Below are positions 17,912 to 27,427 of a stretch of DNA of 64,000 bases, piece by piece. Position numbers and translations under genes: made by a program. Under the pieces are notes generated by a model. It had not been told where the DNA came from. It did no database searches and was given only the letters and a program-made list of their open reading frames with translations. The stretch's first letter is position 1. Each line of letters opens with the position of its first letter. The DNA comes from Planctomycetota bacterium (lineage in GTDB: Bacteria; Planctomycetota; UBA1135; GCA-002686595): assembly GCA_016779205.1 (NCBI GenBank), contig JADHOC010000013.1:85235-149234 (forward strand), read 5' to 3'.

Positions 17912-19318
17912 TCAGAAGGTCCAGCGGGCGCCGGTCTCGGCGGGCGGGCGCGTCTCCACCGGCGAGGGCTGCAGGGCGACGGTGGCCCGGTTGTCGGGGC
18001 CCGAGGACGGGGTCGTGTCGAGCCCGGGGAGGGATGGGATCCCGAGGCGCGGCTGGCAGTCGCGCAGCTGGAACGCCGCGGCCGTGGTGATCTGCTCCTT
18101 GCCGCGGACGAACAGGAAGCGCATCTGGGTCCCCAGGGGGAGCCCCGTGAGCTTCGCGACGCCATTCGGATCGGGCCGCGCGCTCTTCACCATGCGCCAC
18201 CCGGGCTCGAACGCGGGGGCTCGGGCGGGGTTCTTGCCGGCCATCTCACGAACCTCCTTGACGGAGTTGTTCATCTCCATCTTGATGGGCTTGACCGTTC
18301 CTCGCGCCGTGGCCAGCTCCTTCGCGGCTTGCTTGGCTTGCATCTTTTGTTTGACCGCTTCGGAGGAGACCTGGTCCCCGGACTTCTCGAGTTGGCCCTC
18401 ATCGGTCGCATAGTCACTGACGCCCTGCTGGCGGGACCTGAGGATGGCGGCGGCGTGCTGGGGGTCGAAGACATGGACGCTGACCTGTCGGGGCCGCTCC
18501 GCTCCCTCCTGCGAGAACTCCATGTGCACCTGTCCGAGCGCGGGCACCGTGATCTCGACCTGCTCCTGGCCGCCATAGGTGAGCTGCTGGCCGACCTTCT
18601 CGGTCCACCGGGCGTCACCGGGGCGCCCCACCGAGACGCGCCACGTGCCGTCGCTCGGGAGGCTCGCCTTGATGCGACCTCCGGGGAGCAGCTCTGCGGC
18701 CACGGCACCGTTCCGGGGCTGGGCGAGACCCCGCGGGTTGGACTCATCCCGCACGAGATCGCGCGAGGTGGGGTGCCCGACTCCCGGGGGGAGGAAGAAG
18801 ACGGGCTGGCCCGTGACCTTGGCTCCAAGCTCGTCGACCAGGGAGCCTGTGATCTGGATCGACTCCCCGAGGCGCGCGACGGTTCGGGTTCGCTTGTTCG
18901 ACTCGAGGACGACCTCGCGCCGCCAGGTCGGGAGCCCCTCCATCTCGACCTTGAGGTTCCAGGGGCCCGAGTCGACGGTCTCCCAGCGCTTGCGCCCGTT
19001 GGCCTCAAGGGACCTGCCGGTCCGGGTCGCCGTGATCCGTGCTTCCGGGAGAGGTTGCCCCACCTCGTTGAGGACGACCACTTCCCAGGACCGCGCAGGA
19101 CCCTGGTCGGTGATCGGGTTGAACTCCCGCTCCTTCGTGATCGAGGCGAGGCTCTCGCCGGGCCCCTCGGCGGGCTGAGGGGGGAGCGCCGGCTCGGCGC
19201 TGGCCTCGATCTCCGTCTCCGTCGCCTCCTGCTCGATCGCAACCGGGTCCAGGGCCACCAGGACGAGTCCGGCGGCCATCAGGGCGGCGAAGGCGATGAG
19301 GAGTACGGAGCGGTTCAT
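17912..19318 (-). CDS. membrane-anchored protein with carboxypeptidase-regulatory-like domain
   Basis: This 468-residue protein has one N-terminal membrane helix (about 4-24, LLIAFAALMAAGLVLVAL), an acidic/Pro linker, then an Ig-like beta domain. The domain contains VVVLNEVGQPLPEARITAT, cited here as VLNEVGQPLPEA, which is the start of a carboxypeptidase-D regulatory-like repeat. The rest is beta-rich with a central Lys/Gln-rich helical patch (about 335-400) that may be a coiled coil. A periplasmic or surface role is likely; nothing more specific is visible. The ATG at 19318 starts directly before the membrane helix. It shares layout with 27428-29419 and may belong to the same paralogous group. 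Confidence 0.6.
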   Translation of the reverse strand: MNRSVLLIAFAALMAAGLVLVALDPVAIEQEATETEIEASAEPALPPQPAEGPGESLASITKEREFNPITDQGPARSWEVVVLNEVGQPLPEARITATRTGRSLEANGRKRWETVDSGPWNLKVEMEGLPTWRREVVLESNKRTRTVARLGESIQITGSLVDELGAKVTGQPVFFLPPGVGHPTSRDLVRDESNPRGLAQPRNGAVAAELLPGGRIKASLPSDGTWRVSVGRPGDARWTEKVGQQLTYGGQEQVEITVPALGQVHMEFSQEGAERPRQVSVHVFDPQHAAAILRSRQQGVSDYATDEGQLEKSGDQVSSEAVKQKMQAKQAAKELATARGTVKPIKMEMNNSVKEVREMAGKNPARAPAFEPGWRMVKSARPDPNGVAKLTGLPLGTQMRFLFVRGKEQITTAAAFQLRDCQPRLGIPSLPGLDTTPSSGPDNRATVALQPSPVETRPPAETGARWTF

Positions 19319-19449
19319 GACTCTGGCTGGGACGAGGGGGAGAGCGATTCTCTTCCCCGATGGCCGCGTTCTTCGGCTGCGAAAGTCTACCCCTCTGCCC
19401 CGGGCCACGACCGGACAGGGCGCGGGCTCTGGGGGCGTGGATGGGGGTG

Positions 19450-20031
19450 TCAGGCGGGCTCCAGGCCCAGGATGGGGTCTCCTTTCTGGACATCGCCACC
19501 ATCGGCGGCGAGCCAGCGCACCACCCGCGCTCGTGCTGGGAGTCCCCTGGTCGCCCGGTAGGGCACCGTCGAGAAGGTCTTCATGACCTCGATCAGGCAC
19601 ACGGCCGCGCCCTCCTCGAGGACATCGCCCGGGGCGCAGAACGGGTCCTCACCCGGTCCGGGTCGGTGCCAGACGCGCCCCGACTGCTCGGAGACCAGCA
19701 CCAGGCCCGCGCCCACATCGTCGGCCTCGCCCTCGTCCTGCATGGCTTCACCGGCGCTCGCGGGGTCGACGCGGTAGAGCACATCGCCGTACCCCACCGG
19801 GGCGAGCACGCGCTCGGACGGGTCACTGATCACGGCCCCGCGTACGCCCTCCGGGATACGCAACGCCGCGGCGCCCTCGAGGCGCTGGAGCGCCCCCGCC
19901 TGCATCCCCGGCGCCACGACCGCGCCCCGGGTCAGCGGCGCGGTGAAGTACCCGACGTCGGGCGCCCGGAGGATGAGGATCCCCTCCTCCTCGGAGAGGC
20001 GAAGGTCGAGGTGGTGGTTGGGGACGCTCAT
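19450..20031 (-). CDS. biotin carboxyl carrier subunit of an acyl-CoA carboxylase
   Basis: The 193-residue product ends in a biotinyl domain with the attachment site IEVMKT (K151), where carboxybiotin shuttles between the carboxylase and transferase. The usual EAMKM is altered to EVMKT, a variant found in stand-alone carriers. Residues about 20-90 ([24 protein letters not shown]) look like a second, degenerate lipoyl/biotinyl-type half without a lysine hairpin. The ATG at 20031 overlaps the carboxyltransferase stop (ATGA), so the two are translationally coupled. It is the last of three subunit genes. Confidence 0.85.
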   Translation of the reverse strand: MSVPNHHLDLRLSEEEGILILRAPDVGYFTAPLTRGAVVAPGMQAGALQRLEGAAALRIPEGVRGAVISDPSERVLAPVGYGDVLYRVDPASAGEAMQDEGEADDVGAGLVLVSEQSGRVWHRPGPGEDPFCAPGDVLEEGAAVCLIEVMKTFSTVPYRATRGLPARARVVRWLAADGGDVQKGDPILGLEPA

Positions 20032-21755
20032 CCTCGGACCTCCGTCAGGGCGGCCAGGTCGTGGAGCGACCAGATGCGCGGGTTCTTGGTGCGGCGCGTC
20101 CCGCTGGACTGGTGGGCCGCCTCGGCGAACATCTCGAGCCATCCCCGCAGCTCGTTCATCTGCACGATTTCGTCGGTGTCCATCTGCGAGGCGGAGCGGT
20201 AGGGGTCCATGTCGCCCTCGATGCGTGCCTCGGTGTCCCGCATGCCCTGCTCGATGGCGGCGCGCTCCTCGGGGTCCTCGGACAGGATCTCGAAGTCGTC
20301 GTCCAGCTTCGTGTTGAACGCCGCGATCGCGAGCGTCCGCCCCTCCATCACCGACTGTCGCGTGAGCGGCGTGGAGAGCTGGACGACGGGCTCGTACGGA
20401 AGCCCCGCCATGGCGTAGTACCCCGCGCCCGACGCCTTGCGGAGCAGGACCGTGAACATGGGGACCGAGTTGGTGCTGTTGGTGTAGATGAGGGATGAGC
20501 CGTAGCCCAGCAGCCCCTGCCGCTCGGCCTCGACGCCGATGTCGAATCCAGAGATGTCCTGGAGCCAGACGATGGGGATCCCGTCGGCGTCGCAGGCGCG
20601 GCTGAAGGCGGCGACCTTGGCGATGCCCTCCCGGTAGAGGATGCCGGCCGGCTTCTGGCCATCCCTCCCGTCCGGGTCGTCGATGAGCCCCTGGCGGTTG
20701 GCGACGAAGCCCATGTAGAGCCCGTTCACCCGGCCCACGCCGACGATCAACTCCCGGCCGCGGTCGGGCAGCACCTCCCAGAAGAGGCTGCGGTCGACCA
20801 GGCGAGCGATGACCTCGTCCGCCGCGTAGGTCATGCGGTGATCGGGGGGGAAGATGCCGTCCAGCTCGTGGGGGGGGAAGTGGGGGAGTCCGGCGTCGGC
20901 GCCGTGGCGGTAGTAGTCCGCGGCGCTGCTGCCGAGCTTGCCGACCTCCTCTCGGATGACCTGGATCGCCGCGGTGTCGTCGGGGACGCGCACGTCGGCG
21001 CAGCCGGACTGGTGGACGTGGACCTCGGGCCCGCCGATGTCGAGGCTGGAGAGGTGCTGGCTCTTGGCGCCCTTGATGAGGGCGGCGCCCGCGATGACCA
21101 TGTAGGCCTGCTCGGTCATCACCACCCGGTCGGAGATGATCGGCATGTAGCCGCCCCCGGCGATGCAGTCGCCGAAGACGCCGGCGATCTGGGGGACGCC
21201 GCCCGCGGCGAGCTCCGCGTTCTTCTTGAAGATGTGCCCGGCCCCGGTGGCGCCGGGGAAGGACCTCGACTGCTCGGGCAGGAAGAGCCCGGAGCAGTCC
21301 ACGAGGTAGATCACAGGGATGCTGAGCCGCAGGGCCATCTCCTGCGCGCGCTCGATCTTCTCCGGGGTCTTGGGCCACCAGGAGCCGGACGCCACGGTGT
21401 TGTCGTTGGCGATCACCATGCACCAGCGCCCGTCGACCAGGCAGAAGGCGGTGACCACCCCCGCCGCCGGGCTCTCGAGCTTGCCGAACTTGACGCCGTG
21501 GTTGGCGAACGTGCCGACCTCCCGGACGGGGGAGCCCTCATCACGCAGGGCCTCGACCCGCTCCCTCGCGGTGAGCTTGCCCTTCTGGTGGACGCGCTGG
21601 ACGTACTTGTCGCCCCAGCCGCCGGCCACCGCCGCGCGGCGCTCCTCGAGCAGCGCGTTCTTCTCGGCCATGGCCTCGCGGTGCCGCTGGTAGCTGGACT
21701 CGTCGAGGAAGCTATCCCTGGGGCGCCCGAGGGGAGTGAGGGGGACGTGTGCCAT
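20028..21755 (-). CDS. acyl-CoA carboxylase carboxyltransferase subunit
   Basis: The 575-residue protein is a biotin-dependent carboxyltransferase with two crotonase-like halves. The N-terminal half has [20 protein letters not shown] and GAALIKGA; the C-terminal half has [14 protein letters not shown] and [10 protein letters not shown]. It moves carboxyl from biotin to an acyl-CoA. The substrate is uncertain: its length and extra C-terminal region resemble the glutaconyl-CoA decarboxylase alpha type or the acetyl/propionyl-CoA type found in some non-model bacteria, more than the about 510-residue propionyl-CoA subunit. It lies 6 nt after the biotin carboxylase gene and overlaps the carrier gene by 4 nt. 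Confidence 0.88.
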   Translation of the reverse strand: MAHVPLTPLGRPRDSFLDESSYQRHREAMAEKNALLEERRAAVAGGWGDKYVQRVHQKGKLTARERVEALRDEGSPVREVGTFANHGVKFGKLESPAAGVVTAFCLVDGRWCMVIANDNTVASGSWWPKTPEKIERAQEMALRLSIPVIYLVDCSGLFLPEQSRSFPGATGAGHIFKKNAELAAGGVPQIAGVFGDCIAGGGYMPIISDRVVMTEQAYMVIAGAALIKGAKSQHLSSLDIGGPEVHVHQSGCADVRVPDDTAAIQVIREEVGKLGSSAADYYRHGADAGLPHFPPHELDGIFPPDHRMTYAADEVIARLVDRSLFWEVLPDRGRELIVGVGRVNGLYMGFVANRQGLIDDPDGRDGQKPAGILYREGIAKVAAFSRACDADGIPIVWLQDISGFDIGVEAERQGLLGYGSSLIYTNSTNSVPMFTVLLRKASGAGYYAMAGLPYEPVVQLSTPLTRQSVMEGRTLAIAAFNTKLDDDFEILSEDPEERAAIEQGMRDTEARIEGDMDPYRSASQMDTDEIVQMNELRGWLEMFAEAAHQSSGTRRTKNPRIWSLHDLAALTEVRG

Positions 21756-21761
21756 CGTCGA

Positions 21762-23114
21762 TCAGGCGGGCCAGCCGGGGATGGAGCGGGTGTCGTAGTT
21801 GCCGCTCGTGAACTCGTCGCTCCCGAGGACCGCGAGGTGCAGCGGGATCGTGGTGGAGACGCCCGTGATGCGCGCGCCGCCGAGGGTCCGCTTCATGGTC
21901 TCGATCGCCTGGGGGCGATCCGCCGCGTGGACGATCACCTTCGCGATGAGGGAATCGTAGTACGGCGGCACCTCGGCGCCCTCCCGCACGTGGGTGTCCA
22001 CCCGCACCCTGCCGGGGCCGAGGTCGAGCGGAATGGAGAACTCATCCAGGGTGCCCGGGGTGGGCCGGAATCCGTCCGAGGGGTCCTCGGCGTTGATCCT
22101 GCACTCGATGGAGTGCCCCTCGAGGGAGACGCCGTCCTGGGTGAAGCCCACGGCTCCGCCCGCGGCGATGCGGAGCTGCTCCCGAACGATGTCGATCCCC
22201 GTGACCATCTCGGTGACGGGGTGCTCCACCTGGAGGCGGGTGTTCATCTCCATGAAGCTCAGTCGACCGGTCTCGGGGGCGGCGAGGAACTCGATCGTCC
22301 CGGCGCCCACGTACCCGATGGCCGCGGCCGCCTGGGCCGCGCGCGCGCCGAGCTCGGTGCGCTCTTCCGCGGAGAGCGCGGGGGAGGGGCTCTCCTCGAT
22401 GAGCTTCTGGTGATTGCGCTGAACGGAGCAGTCGCGCTCGAAGAGGTGGACTGCCCGGCCGAAGCGATCCCCGATGATCTGGACCTCGATATGCCGACCC
22501 CCGGTGACGAACTTCTCGAGGAAGAGCGCGCCGTTGCCGAACGCTGCGGTCGCCTCCGCGCGGGCGGAGGGGAACGCCTCCCGGACCTCGGCCTCGGTCC
22601 GGCAGATCCTCATGCCGCGGCCCCCGCCCCCGGCGTCGGCCTTGAGGATGACGGGGTAGCCGACCTCCTGCGCCACGCGGACCGCCTCATCCACGTCGGT
22701 CAGGAGCCCGTCGCTCCCGGGGGTCAGATCGAGGCCTGCGGCGCGCATGGCCACCTTGCTCGGCCACTTCAGGCCCATGCGCTCCATGGTGGAGGGAGCC
22801 GGGCCGATGAAGGTCAGCCCGTTCTGTTCGCAGAGGGCGGCGAAGCGGGCGTTCTCTGCGAGGAAGCCCCACCCCGGGTGCACCGCCGCGCAGCCCGTTT
22901 GCCGCGCGGCCTGGACGATGGCGGACATCCGCAGGTAGCTCTCCGCTGGCGCGGGGCCGCCGACGCAGACCACCTCGTCGAACTCCTCGGTCCACGAGGC
23001 GCCCTGATCGGCGGAGGACACGATGCCGACAGCGCGGACTCCGGCGTCGCGGGCGGCCCGCGCGATGCGCACGGCGACCTCTCCGCGGTTCGCGACGAGT
23101 AGGCTCCTGAACAT
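21762..23114 (-). CDS. accC: biotin carboxylase subunit of an acyl-CoA carboxylase
   Basis: This subunit uses ATP and bicarbonate to carboxylate biotin on the carrier. The 450-residue length is that of stand-alone AccC. Visible motifs are SLLVANRGEVAVRI at the N-terminus, HPGWGFLAEN, the glycine-rich ATP loop DAGGGGRGMR, ERDCSVQRNHQKLIEE, FMEMNTRLQVEHPVTEM and ECRINAED. The ATG at 23114 starts directly at the family N-terminus. It is the first gene of the leftward carboxylase operon and is divergent from the large exported protein at 23167. The symbol follows the family; the holoenzyme could serve propionyl-CoA or another acyl-CoA. Confidence 0.93.
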   Translation of the reverse strand: MFRSLLVANRGEVAVRIARAARDAGVRAVGIVSSADQGASWTEEFDEVVCVGGPAPAESYLRMSAIVQAARQTGCAAVHPGWGFLAENARFAALCEQNGLTFIGPAPSTMERMGLKWPSKVAMRAAGLDLTPGSDGLLTDVDEAVRVAQEVGYPVILKADAGGGGRGMRICRTEAEVREAFPSARAEATAAFGNGALFLEKFVTGGRHIEVQIIGDRFGRAVHLFERDCSVQRNHQKLIEESPSPALSAEERTELGARAAQAAAAIGYVGAGTIEFLAAPETGRLSFMEMNTRLQVEHPVTEMVTGIDIVREQLRIAAGGAVGFTQDGVSLEGHSIECRINAEDPSDGFRPTPGTLDEFSIPLDLGPGRVRVDTHVREGAEVPPYYDSLIAKVIVHAADRPQAIETMKRTLGGARITGVSTTIPLHLAVLGSDEFTSGNYDTRSIPGWPA

Positions 23115-23166
23115 GGGGCGGAGGGTAGCAGCTTGAGGAGGCCGGAGGCGACAATACACGGCCGCC

Positions 23167-25500
23167 ATGCTGCTCCGGCTCGCCCGCATTCACTCCTCCC
23201 TCGCGCTCCTGTATCTCGCGTCCGGCCTCGCCCTCGCGGGCCCGGCGCCCGGGCCATGGATCGGGGCCGCGCTGCGCCCAGCCCAGGGCGACCTCGGGCG
23301 GCTCATCTCCGAGCTCGGGGCGGATGAGCTGGAGGTGCGGGACCTGGCCCAGCAGCGGCTCGCAGGCCGTCTGCTCGAGCTCGAGTCAGGGGCCGAGCTC
23401 GTTCCGCTCCTCGAGGGCAAGACGCCTGGCGTTCGGAGGCGCCTGGCCCTCCTCCTCGGGGCCGATGACCGTCTGCTCCGTCACGCGGTCGAGCTCTCCG
23501 TGGCGGGCAACGCGGAGTTCGCCGACGTGGGCCGCCAGGCCATCGACGCCCAGCTCCTCCGGTGGAGTCGCAGCGCCTTCGATGAGCCCGCGGTGGCGTC
23601 GTACGACGTGCCGCGGATCCCGGTCCGGCTACCGGCTGACTGGGAAGAGCGAAGCAGCTCAGCGGTGGGGGTGGACCCGAACGCAGGCGGTGGCGTGGGG
23701 GCCTTCGATCGACTGGACCTCCATGGCCGCGGCCCCGCCCCGGTGATCCTCGATCCGCAGGTGGTCGAGCGCATGATCCGCCGCCCCGCTCCGCCCCTGG
23801 ACGCCGCTCGCGTGGATGGGAGCTGGACGGAGGTGCTGGAGGCGTTGGCCACCGTTCATGACGCAGGCTTTCAGGTCCAGGGCTACCGCTACCCCGAGGA
23901 CCGCGGCGCCGGTGAGTCCACGGAGGAGGCGGCCCCCGCACGCCCCTGGATCCACGTGGTGGGGCGAGGGAGCACCGAGCGCGGGGCGGTGGGGCGGGAC
24001 CTGCGGGCGAGCGGGGGGAGCGTCATCGAGCGCTGGTGCGTGACGGCGGCGCGTCAGGGCAACGTGGTCCGCCAGAGCGCGGCTGCCCGGGCCCTCGCGG
24101 GCCTGGACTGGGCCGCGGCGGTGCACTGGTTCGAGGAGTGGTGGCAGTCCACCGGCGACGTGGTCGCGCTCGAGGGGCTGATGGCGGCGTCGGCCCGCGG
24201 CCGGGTGGCGCCTTCCCTCCAGCGCGCCACCTCGGTGCGCACGATCCTCGCCTTCGTGGACCGCGAGGCGCGGGAGGTGGCCGCGCTTGCTCGGGCGATC
24301 GGTCGGGCGAAGAGCGACGATGACCTCGCCGAGGCGCGGCGGCTCCACGGAGAGGCCGAGGCGATGCTGGACCGGCGCGCGGCCCGGGTCGCCGCGGGGC
24401 TGGCGGCGCTGGCTCCCATCACGGCCGCAGAGGGGGACGGCCCCTCGGGCGCGCCCATGGCGCCGCTCTTCACGGAGGGCTTCGAAGGAGCGCCGCCCAC
24501 CGGTCGATGGGCGAGGCTGGTGGCCCTCGAGGGGCTCGGCCTCCCCGACCCGCTCGCCGCCTCCCTGGCGATCCGCGTGCTGCGCGGCGAGCTGGAGGGG
24601 CGATCCCGGCGCCAGGCCCTGCGAGCCCTCCTGGTCCTTCGCCCCCTCGGCGCCCGCGCCCCCGTGGAGATCCCCGACCCCGGAGCGCTGCTCCGGGAGT
24701 CACGGGGCGGCGACATCGCGGGGCTCGGCCTGGAGCTTGGCCTCGCCGGCGTCCGCCCTCCGAAGGGTTGGAGTGGGGGCGCGGCGCAGGAGCCGGCGCA
24801 GGTCGCGGAGCTGCTCGTGTGGGCGGCGCTGACGGCCGAGCGCGACGGGACCCCGAGCCCCTCGCCTCCCTGGCGCCTGGCGGCGGTCCGCGCCGCGCTG
24901 GAATTGGAGGTGGAGTGCCGGCGGCTCGATCAACCCGGTCCCATGGAGATCGCTTCTCGGACGGTGCGCGGCGACCTCGTGAGAGCCTTCGGGGTCCTCG
25001 CGGCGGGTGTGGCGCCGGAGCTGACAGGGGATGAACTCGAGGCCCTCAGGGCGGTGTCCCTCCGCGCGGGGCTCGCCACGGGCCAGGTGAAGCGGGGCGC
25101 GCTCGACGGAGCGCTGGAGGTTCTCGAGGGGTCGAGGGATCAGGCCGAGGCGGTGGAGGCCGCATGGATGAACCTCGCCGCCCTGGTGGGGGACCCGGAG
25201 GTTGGGGCCCTGGCGCTCGAGACCCTGCAGGCCTCCCTGGTGGAGTCGCTGGAGGGGCGAGCGCGGGGAGCGGACGGGACCTCCACCGCCCTCAGGCAGG
25301 CGGCCGAAGCCGCCTGCGTGGCCCTGGACCGGGCCAGGCGCGACGATCTCTCCGAGCGGTTCTCCGGGGAGCTGCGGCGGGTGGCCACCATGGGCTCACA
25401 CCCCCTGGCAGATCTGTTTCTGGATGAGGCGTGGCCGCCCTCGCGTCCGCTCCCACCGAGAGACCTTGAGCAGCTCTCCGCCCCACTTCCACCGCGCTGA
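23167..25500 (+). CDS. large exported helical-repeat protein, unknown function
   Basis: I do not recognise this 777-residue protein. It starts with a probable signal peptide (LLRLARIHSSLALLYLASG then ALAGPAPG, cleavage after about residue 24). It then continues as an Ala/Leu/Arg/Glu-rich helical protein with HEAT-like spacing, for example ELGADELEVRDLAQQRLAG and TPGVRRRLALLL. A loop region at about 135-250 has PARPWIHVVGRG, and a WW-containing stretch (WFEEWWQS) lies near 320. Codon usage is like the neighbours. An envelope scaffold or assembly role is only a guess. Its ATG is 52 nt from the divergent accC start. Confidence 0.55.
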   Translation: MLLRLARIHSSLALLYLASGLALAGPAPGPWIGAALRPAQGDLGRLISELGADELEVRDLAQQRLAGRLLELESGAELVPLLEGKTPGVRRRLALLLGADDRLLRHAVELSVAGNAEFADVGRQAIDAQLLRWSRSAFDEPAVASYDVPRIPVRLPADWEERSSSAVGVDPNAGGGVGAFDRLDLHGRGPAPVILDPQVVERMIRRPAPPLDAARVDGSWTEVLEALATVHDAGFQVQGYRYPEDRGAGESTEEAAPARPWIHVVGRGSTERGAVGRDLRASGGSVIERWCVTAARQGNVVRQSAAARALAGLDWAAAVHWFEEWWQSTGDVVALEGLMAASARGRVAPSLQRATSVRTILAFVDREAREVAALARAIGRAKSDDDLAEARRLHGEAEAMLDRRAARVAAGLAALAPITAAEGDGPSGAPMAPLFTEGFEGAPPTGRWARLVALEGLGLPDPLAASLAIRVLRGELEGRSRRQALRALLVLRPLGARAPVEIPDPGALLRESRGGDIAGLGLELGLAGVRPPKGWSGGAAQEPAQVAELLVWAALTAERDGTPSPSPPWRLAAVRAALELEVECRRLDQPGPMEIASRTVRGDLVRAFGVLAAGVAPELTGDELEALRAVSLRAGLATGQVKRGALDGALEVLEGSRDQAEAVEAAWMNLAALVGDPEVGALALETLQASLVESLEGRARGADGTSTALRQAAEAACVALDRARRDDLSERFSGELRRVATMGSHPLADLFLDEAWPPSRPLPPRDLEQLSAPLPPR

Positions 25501-25590
25501 ACGCCAGAATGCACGATAATCTCTCCGGCGCCGCTGTTTCGGCTTCGGCCCTTCCGTCGCCCGAGACGATCTAGTACATGAGCGCTACCG

Positions 25591-26328
25591 ATGGCCCCCA
25601 GTAAGAACACCGACCGGCTCGAGCCGGCACCCGCGGACGAGGCTCGCGAGATCCCCGTCCGGCGGGAGGAACTGGCGGTCCACGTCATCCCGCGGAGCCA
25701 GGTCGCCGAGCAGTTCCGGTCGCTCCGGAACGCCGTTCACGCGATGAACCCTGACGGGGCCTCGCACACGTTGGTCACGACCAGCGCCCTGAGTGGTGAG
25801 GGCAAGTCGGTGGCCTGCCTCAACCTCGCCCTCGCGCTCTGCGAGCTGCCCGGGATCCAGGTCCTCGTCGTCGACGCCGACCTCCACGAGCCTTCCATGG
25901 AGCGCTACCTCGACCTGCCCCGGCGGCAGGGTCTGACGGAGGTGCTCACCGGGACCCTCGCGATCGGCGCGGCCATCCGGAAGACCTCGGTCAAGGGGCT
26001 CTCGATCATGAGCGCGGGCGCCCAGCCCGAGAACTCCTCGGAGCTCATCGGCTCGGAGCGGATGAAGACGGTCCTCAACGCCTTGCGGCAGCGGTACAGC
26101 TACGTGCTCATCGACACCCCGCAGGCGCTGACGATCTCGGACGCGAGCCAGCTCGGCGCCATCGCCGATGGCGTGCTCATGGTCGTCCGCCTCGGTTACA
26201 CCCCGCGCCACTACGTCGAGCAGACGGTCAACACGATCGAGGCGCTGGGTGGCAACATCCTCGGGACCTGCCTGACGGACGCGTCCATCGTGGACACGGC
26301 CGAGGGTTACGGTCAGCGCAAGAAGTGA
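25591..26328 (+). CDS. CpsD/CapB-type (BY-kinase-like) P-loop ATPase
   Basis: The 245-residue protein has the bacterial tyrosine-kinase variant of the MinD/ParA fold. The Walker A is SALSGEGKS (65-73), Walker A' VLVVDADLHEP (from 91) and Walker B VLIDTPQ (near 171), with AEQFRSLRNAV upstream as in the Wzc/CpsD family. There is no C-terminal tyrosine cluster, the usual autophosphorylation site, and no adjacent Wzc-type membrane activator or polysaccharide genes. It may be a signalling ATPase with a distant partner. A GATAAT at 25514-25519 could be a -10 box. It converges with the SprT-like gene. Confidence 0.85.
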   Translation: MAPSKNTDRLEPAPADEAREIPVRREELAVHVIPRSQVAEQFRSLRNAVHAMNPDGASHTLVTTSALSGEGKSVACLNLALALCELPGIQVLVVDADLHEPSMERYLDLPRRQGLTEVLTGTLAIGAAIRKTSVKGLSIMSAGAQPENSSELIGSERMKTVLNALRQRYSYVLIDTPQALTISDASQLGAIADGVLMVVRLGYTPRHYVEQTVNTIEALGGNILGTCLTDASIVDTAEGYGQRKK

Positions 26329-26368
26329 CCCCTCGGGGTCCACGGGCTCAGACGCTCGACCAGGAGGC

Positions 26369-27280
26369 TCAGAACGGCAGCTCGTGCTGACGGAGGCTGG
26401 CGCGCGCATCCGACAGCTCCCTGGGGAGCTTCAGGTCATCCGCTCGGACGCGGAGCTCGGTCCCCAGCCTCGCGGAGCGGATCAGCCGGGGGAGGTTCTG
26501 CCGCTCCCAACGGAGCGCCGCCCGGTACTCGGGCCAGCCTGCTTCCCTGGCCCGGAACTCCGGCCCGTGGTGAACCCAGCGCCCTGCCGCGTCGCGGTAG
26601 GAGGGCACCACCGAGTGGAGGAGCTCGTGCTTCAGCACGAACGTGACGAACCACTCCGGGACGGCGCTCTGGTCGAGGACCGGGTGGACCCGGACGACCC
26701 GGCTCTCCGGCTCGAAGCTGCCCAGGCGCAGGGACCGCCGTGACTTGCTCCGTGCCCTTCGGCCCCATGTGATCTGCGGCCGCTCATGGGGCCCCCGGGG
26801 GCGGAAGTCGTTCGCGAACTCACCGACGATCAGGGGCAGGGCCAGCTGCTCGAGGTCGTGGACGTCGCCCGCCGGGGTGATGGAGACTTTCGCCGCCTTG
26901 CGGGGCAGGCTCGCGATCTCGGTGTGGATCCACTCGTCCAGGATAGGGCCGGCCTTGCGGGCGCGGCGTCCCGCCCGGAGCCACTTGGCGAGGGCGTCCC
27001 GGACCTCCTCTGGAGCCGTGGCGAACAGCTTGTGCAGGCGGAGCTGCCAGCCTTGCTGCCCGCCCGTCGCCTCGAAGGCGCGGGCCTGGACGGGGGCCGA
27101 GCGGGACCTCCCGAAGGAGACCTCGATGGGGAGGGAGAAGCGCTCCGTGAGGAAGTGGGACCAGTTCGCCTCGGTCCACGCCCCGGGCTCCGCCGTCTCG
27201 GGCACCGTGGGCTCCGTCACGCGCGCGCTCGGGCGCGGCTGCGGTGTGCGCCGCGATCGGGTCCCTCGGTGAGCAGGCAT
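26369..27280 (-). CDS. SprT-like zinc metalloprotease domain protein
   Basis: The 303-residue product has the SprT-like signature HELLH followed about 20 residues later by WVHHGPEF, which gives the third histidine ligand. SprT/Spartan proteins cleave DNA-crosslinked proteins in some organisms, but many bacterial relatives are uncharacterised. The N-terminal 200 residues are basic with no other domain that I recognise. The ATG at 27280 (MPAHRGTRSRR) is preferred over a start 45 nt further upstream. The gene lies downstream of a strong hairpin that separates it from 27428-29419. Confidence 0.72.
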   Translation of the reverse strand: MPAHRGTRSRRTPQPRPSARVTEPTVPETAEPGAWTEANWSHFLTERFSLPIEVSFGRSRSAPVQARAFEATGGQQGWQLRLHKLFATAPEEVRDALAKWLRAGRRARKAGPILDEWIHTEIASLPRKAAKVSITPAGDVHDLEQLALPLIVGEFANDFRPRGPHERPQITWGRRARSKSRRSLRLGSFEPESRVVRVHPVLDQSAVPEWFVTFVLKHELLHSVVPSYRDAAGRWVHHGPEFRAREAGWPEYRAALRWERQNLPRLIRSARLGTELRVRADDLKLPRELSDARASLRQHELPF

Positions 27281-27361
27281 GCCCACATTGAAGCAGCTAG
27301 CGGGCCATCTTGCACACCCGCGCACCGGAGGCCGGCCCGTTCAGCAAGGCGGCCACAAGTA

Positions 27362-27405
27362 GGGGAGGCCCCGCGGCACCGTTCCTGGGCGCGCGGGGCC
27401 TCCCC
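27362..27405 (-). terminator. GC-rich 14-bp hairpin between co-directional genes
   Basis: A perfect inverted repeat, GGGGAGGCCCCGCG at 27362-27375 and CGCGGGGCCTCCCC at 27392-27405, with a 16-nt loop, lies 23 nt beyond the stop of the leftward gene 27428-29419. There is no U-tract, so termination would depend on the stem's strength or on an additional factor. It probably separates that gene from the SprT-like gene. Confidence 0.6.
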
Positions 27406-27427
27406 TCCGGGGCCGGATGCGCCGGGC

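Noticed and set aside
25578..25604. Eight-codon mini-ORF overlapping the start of the BY-kinase-like gene
   Set aside because: No ribosome-binding site and no reason beyond chance; too short to support.
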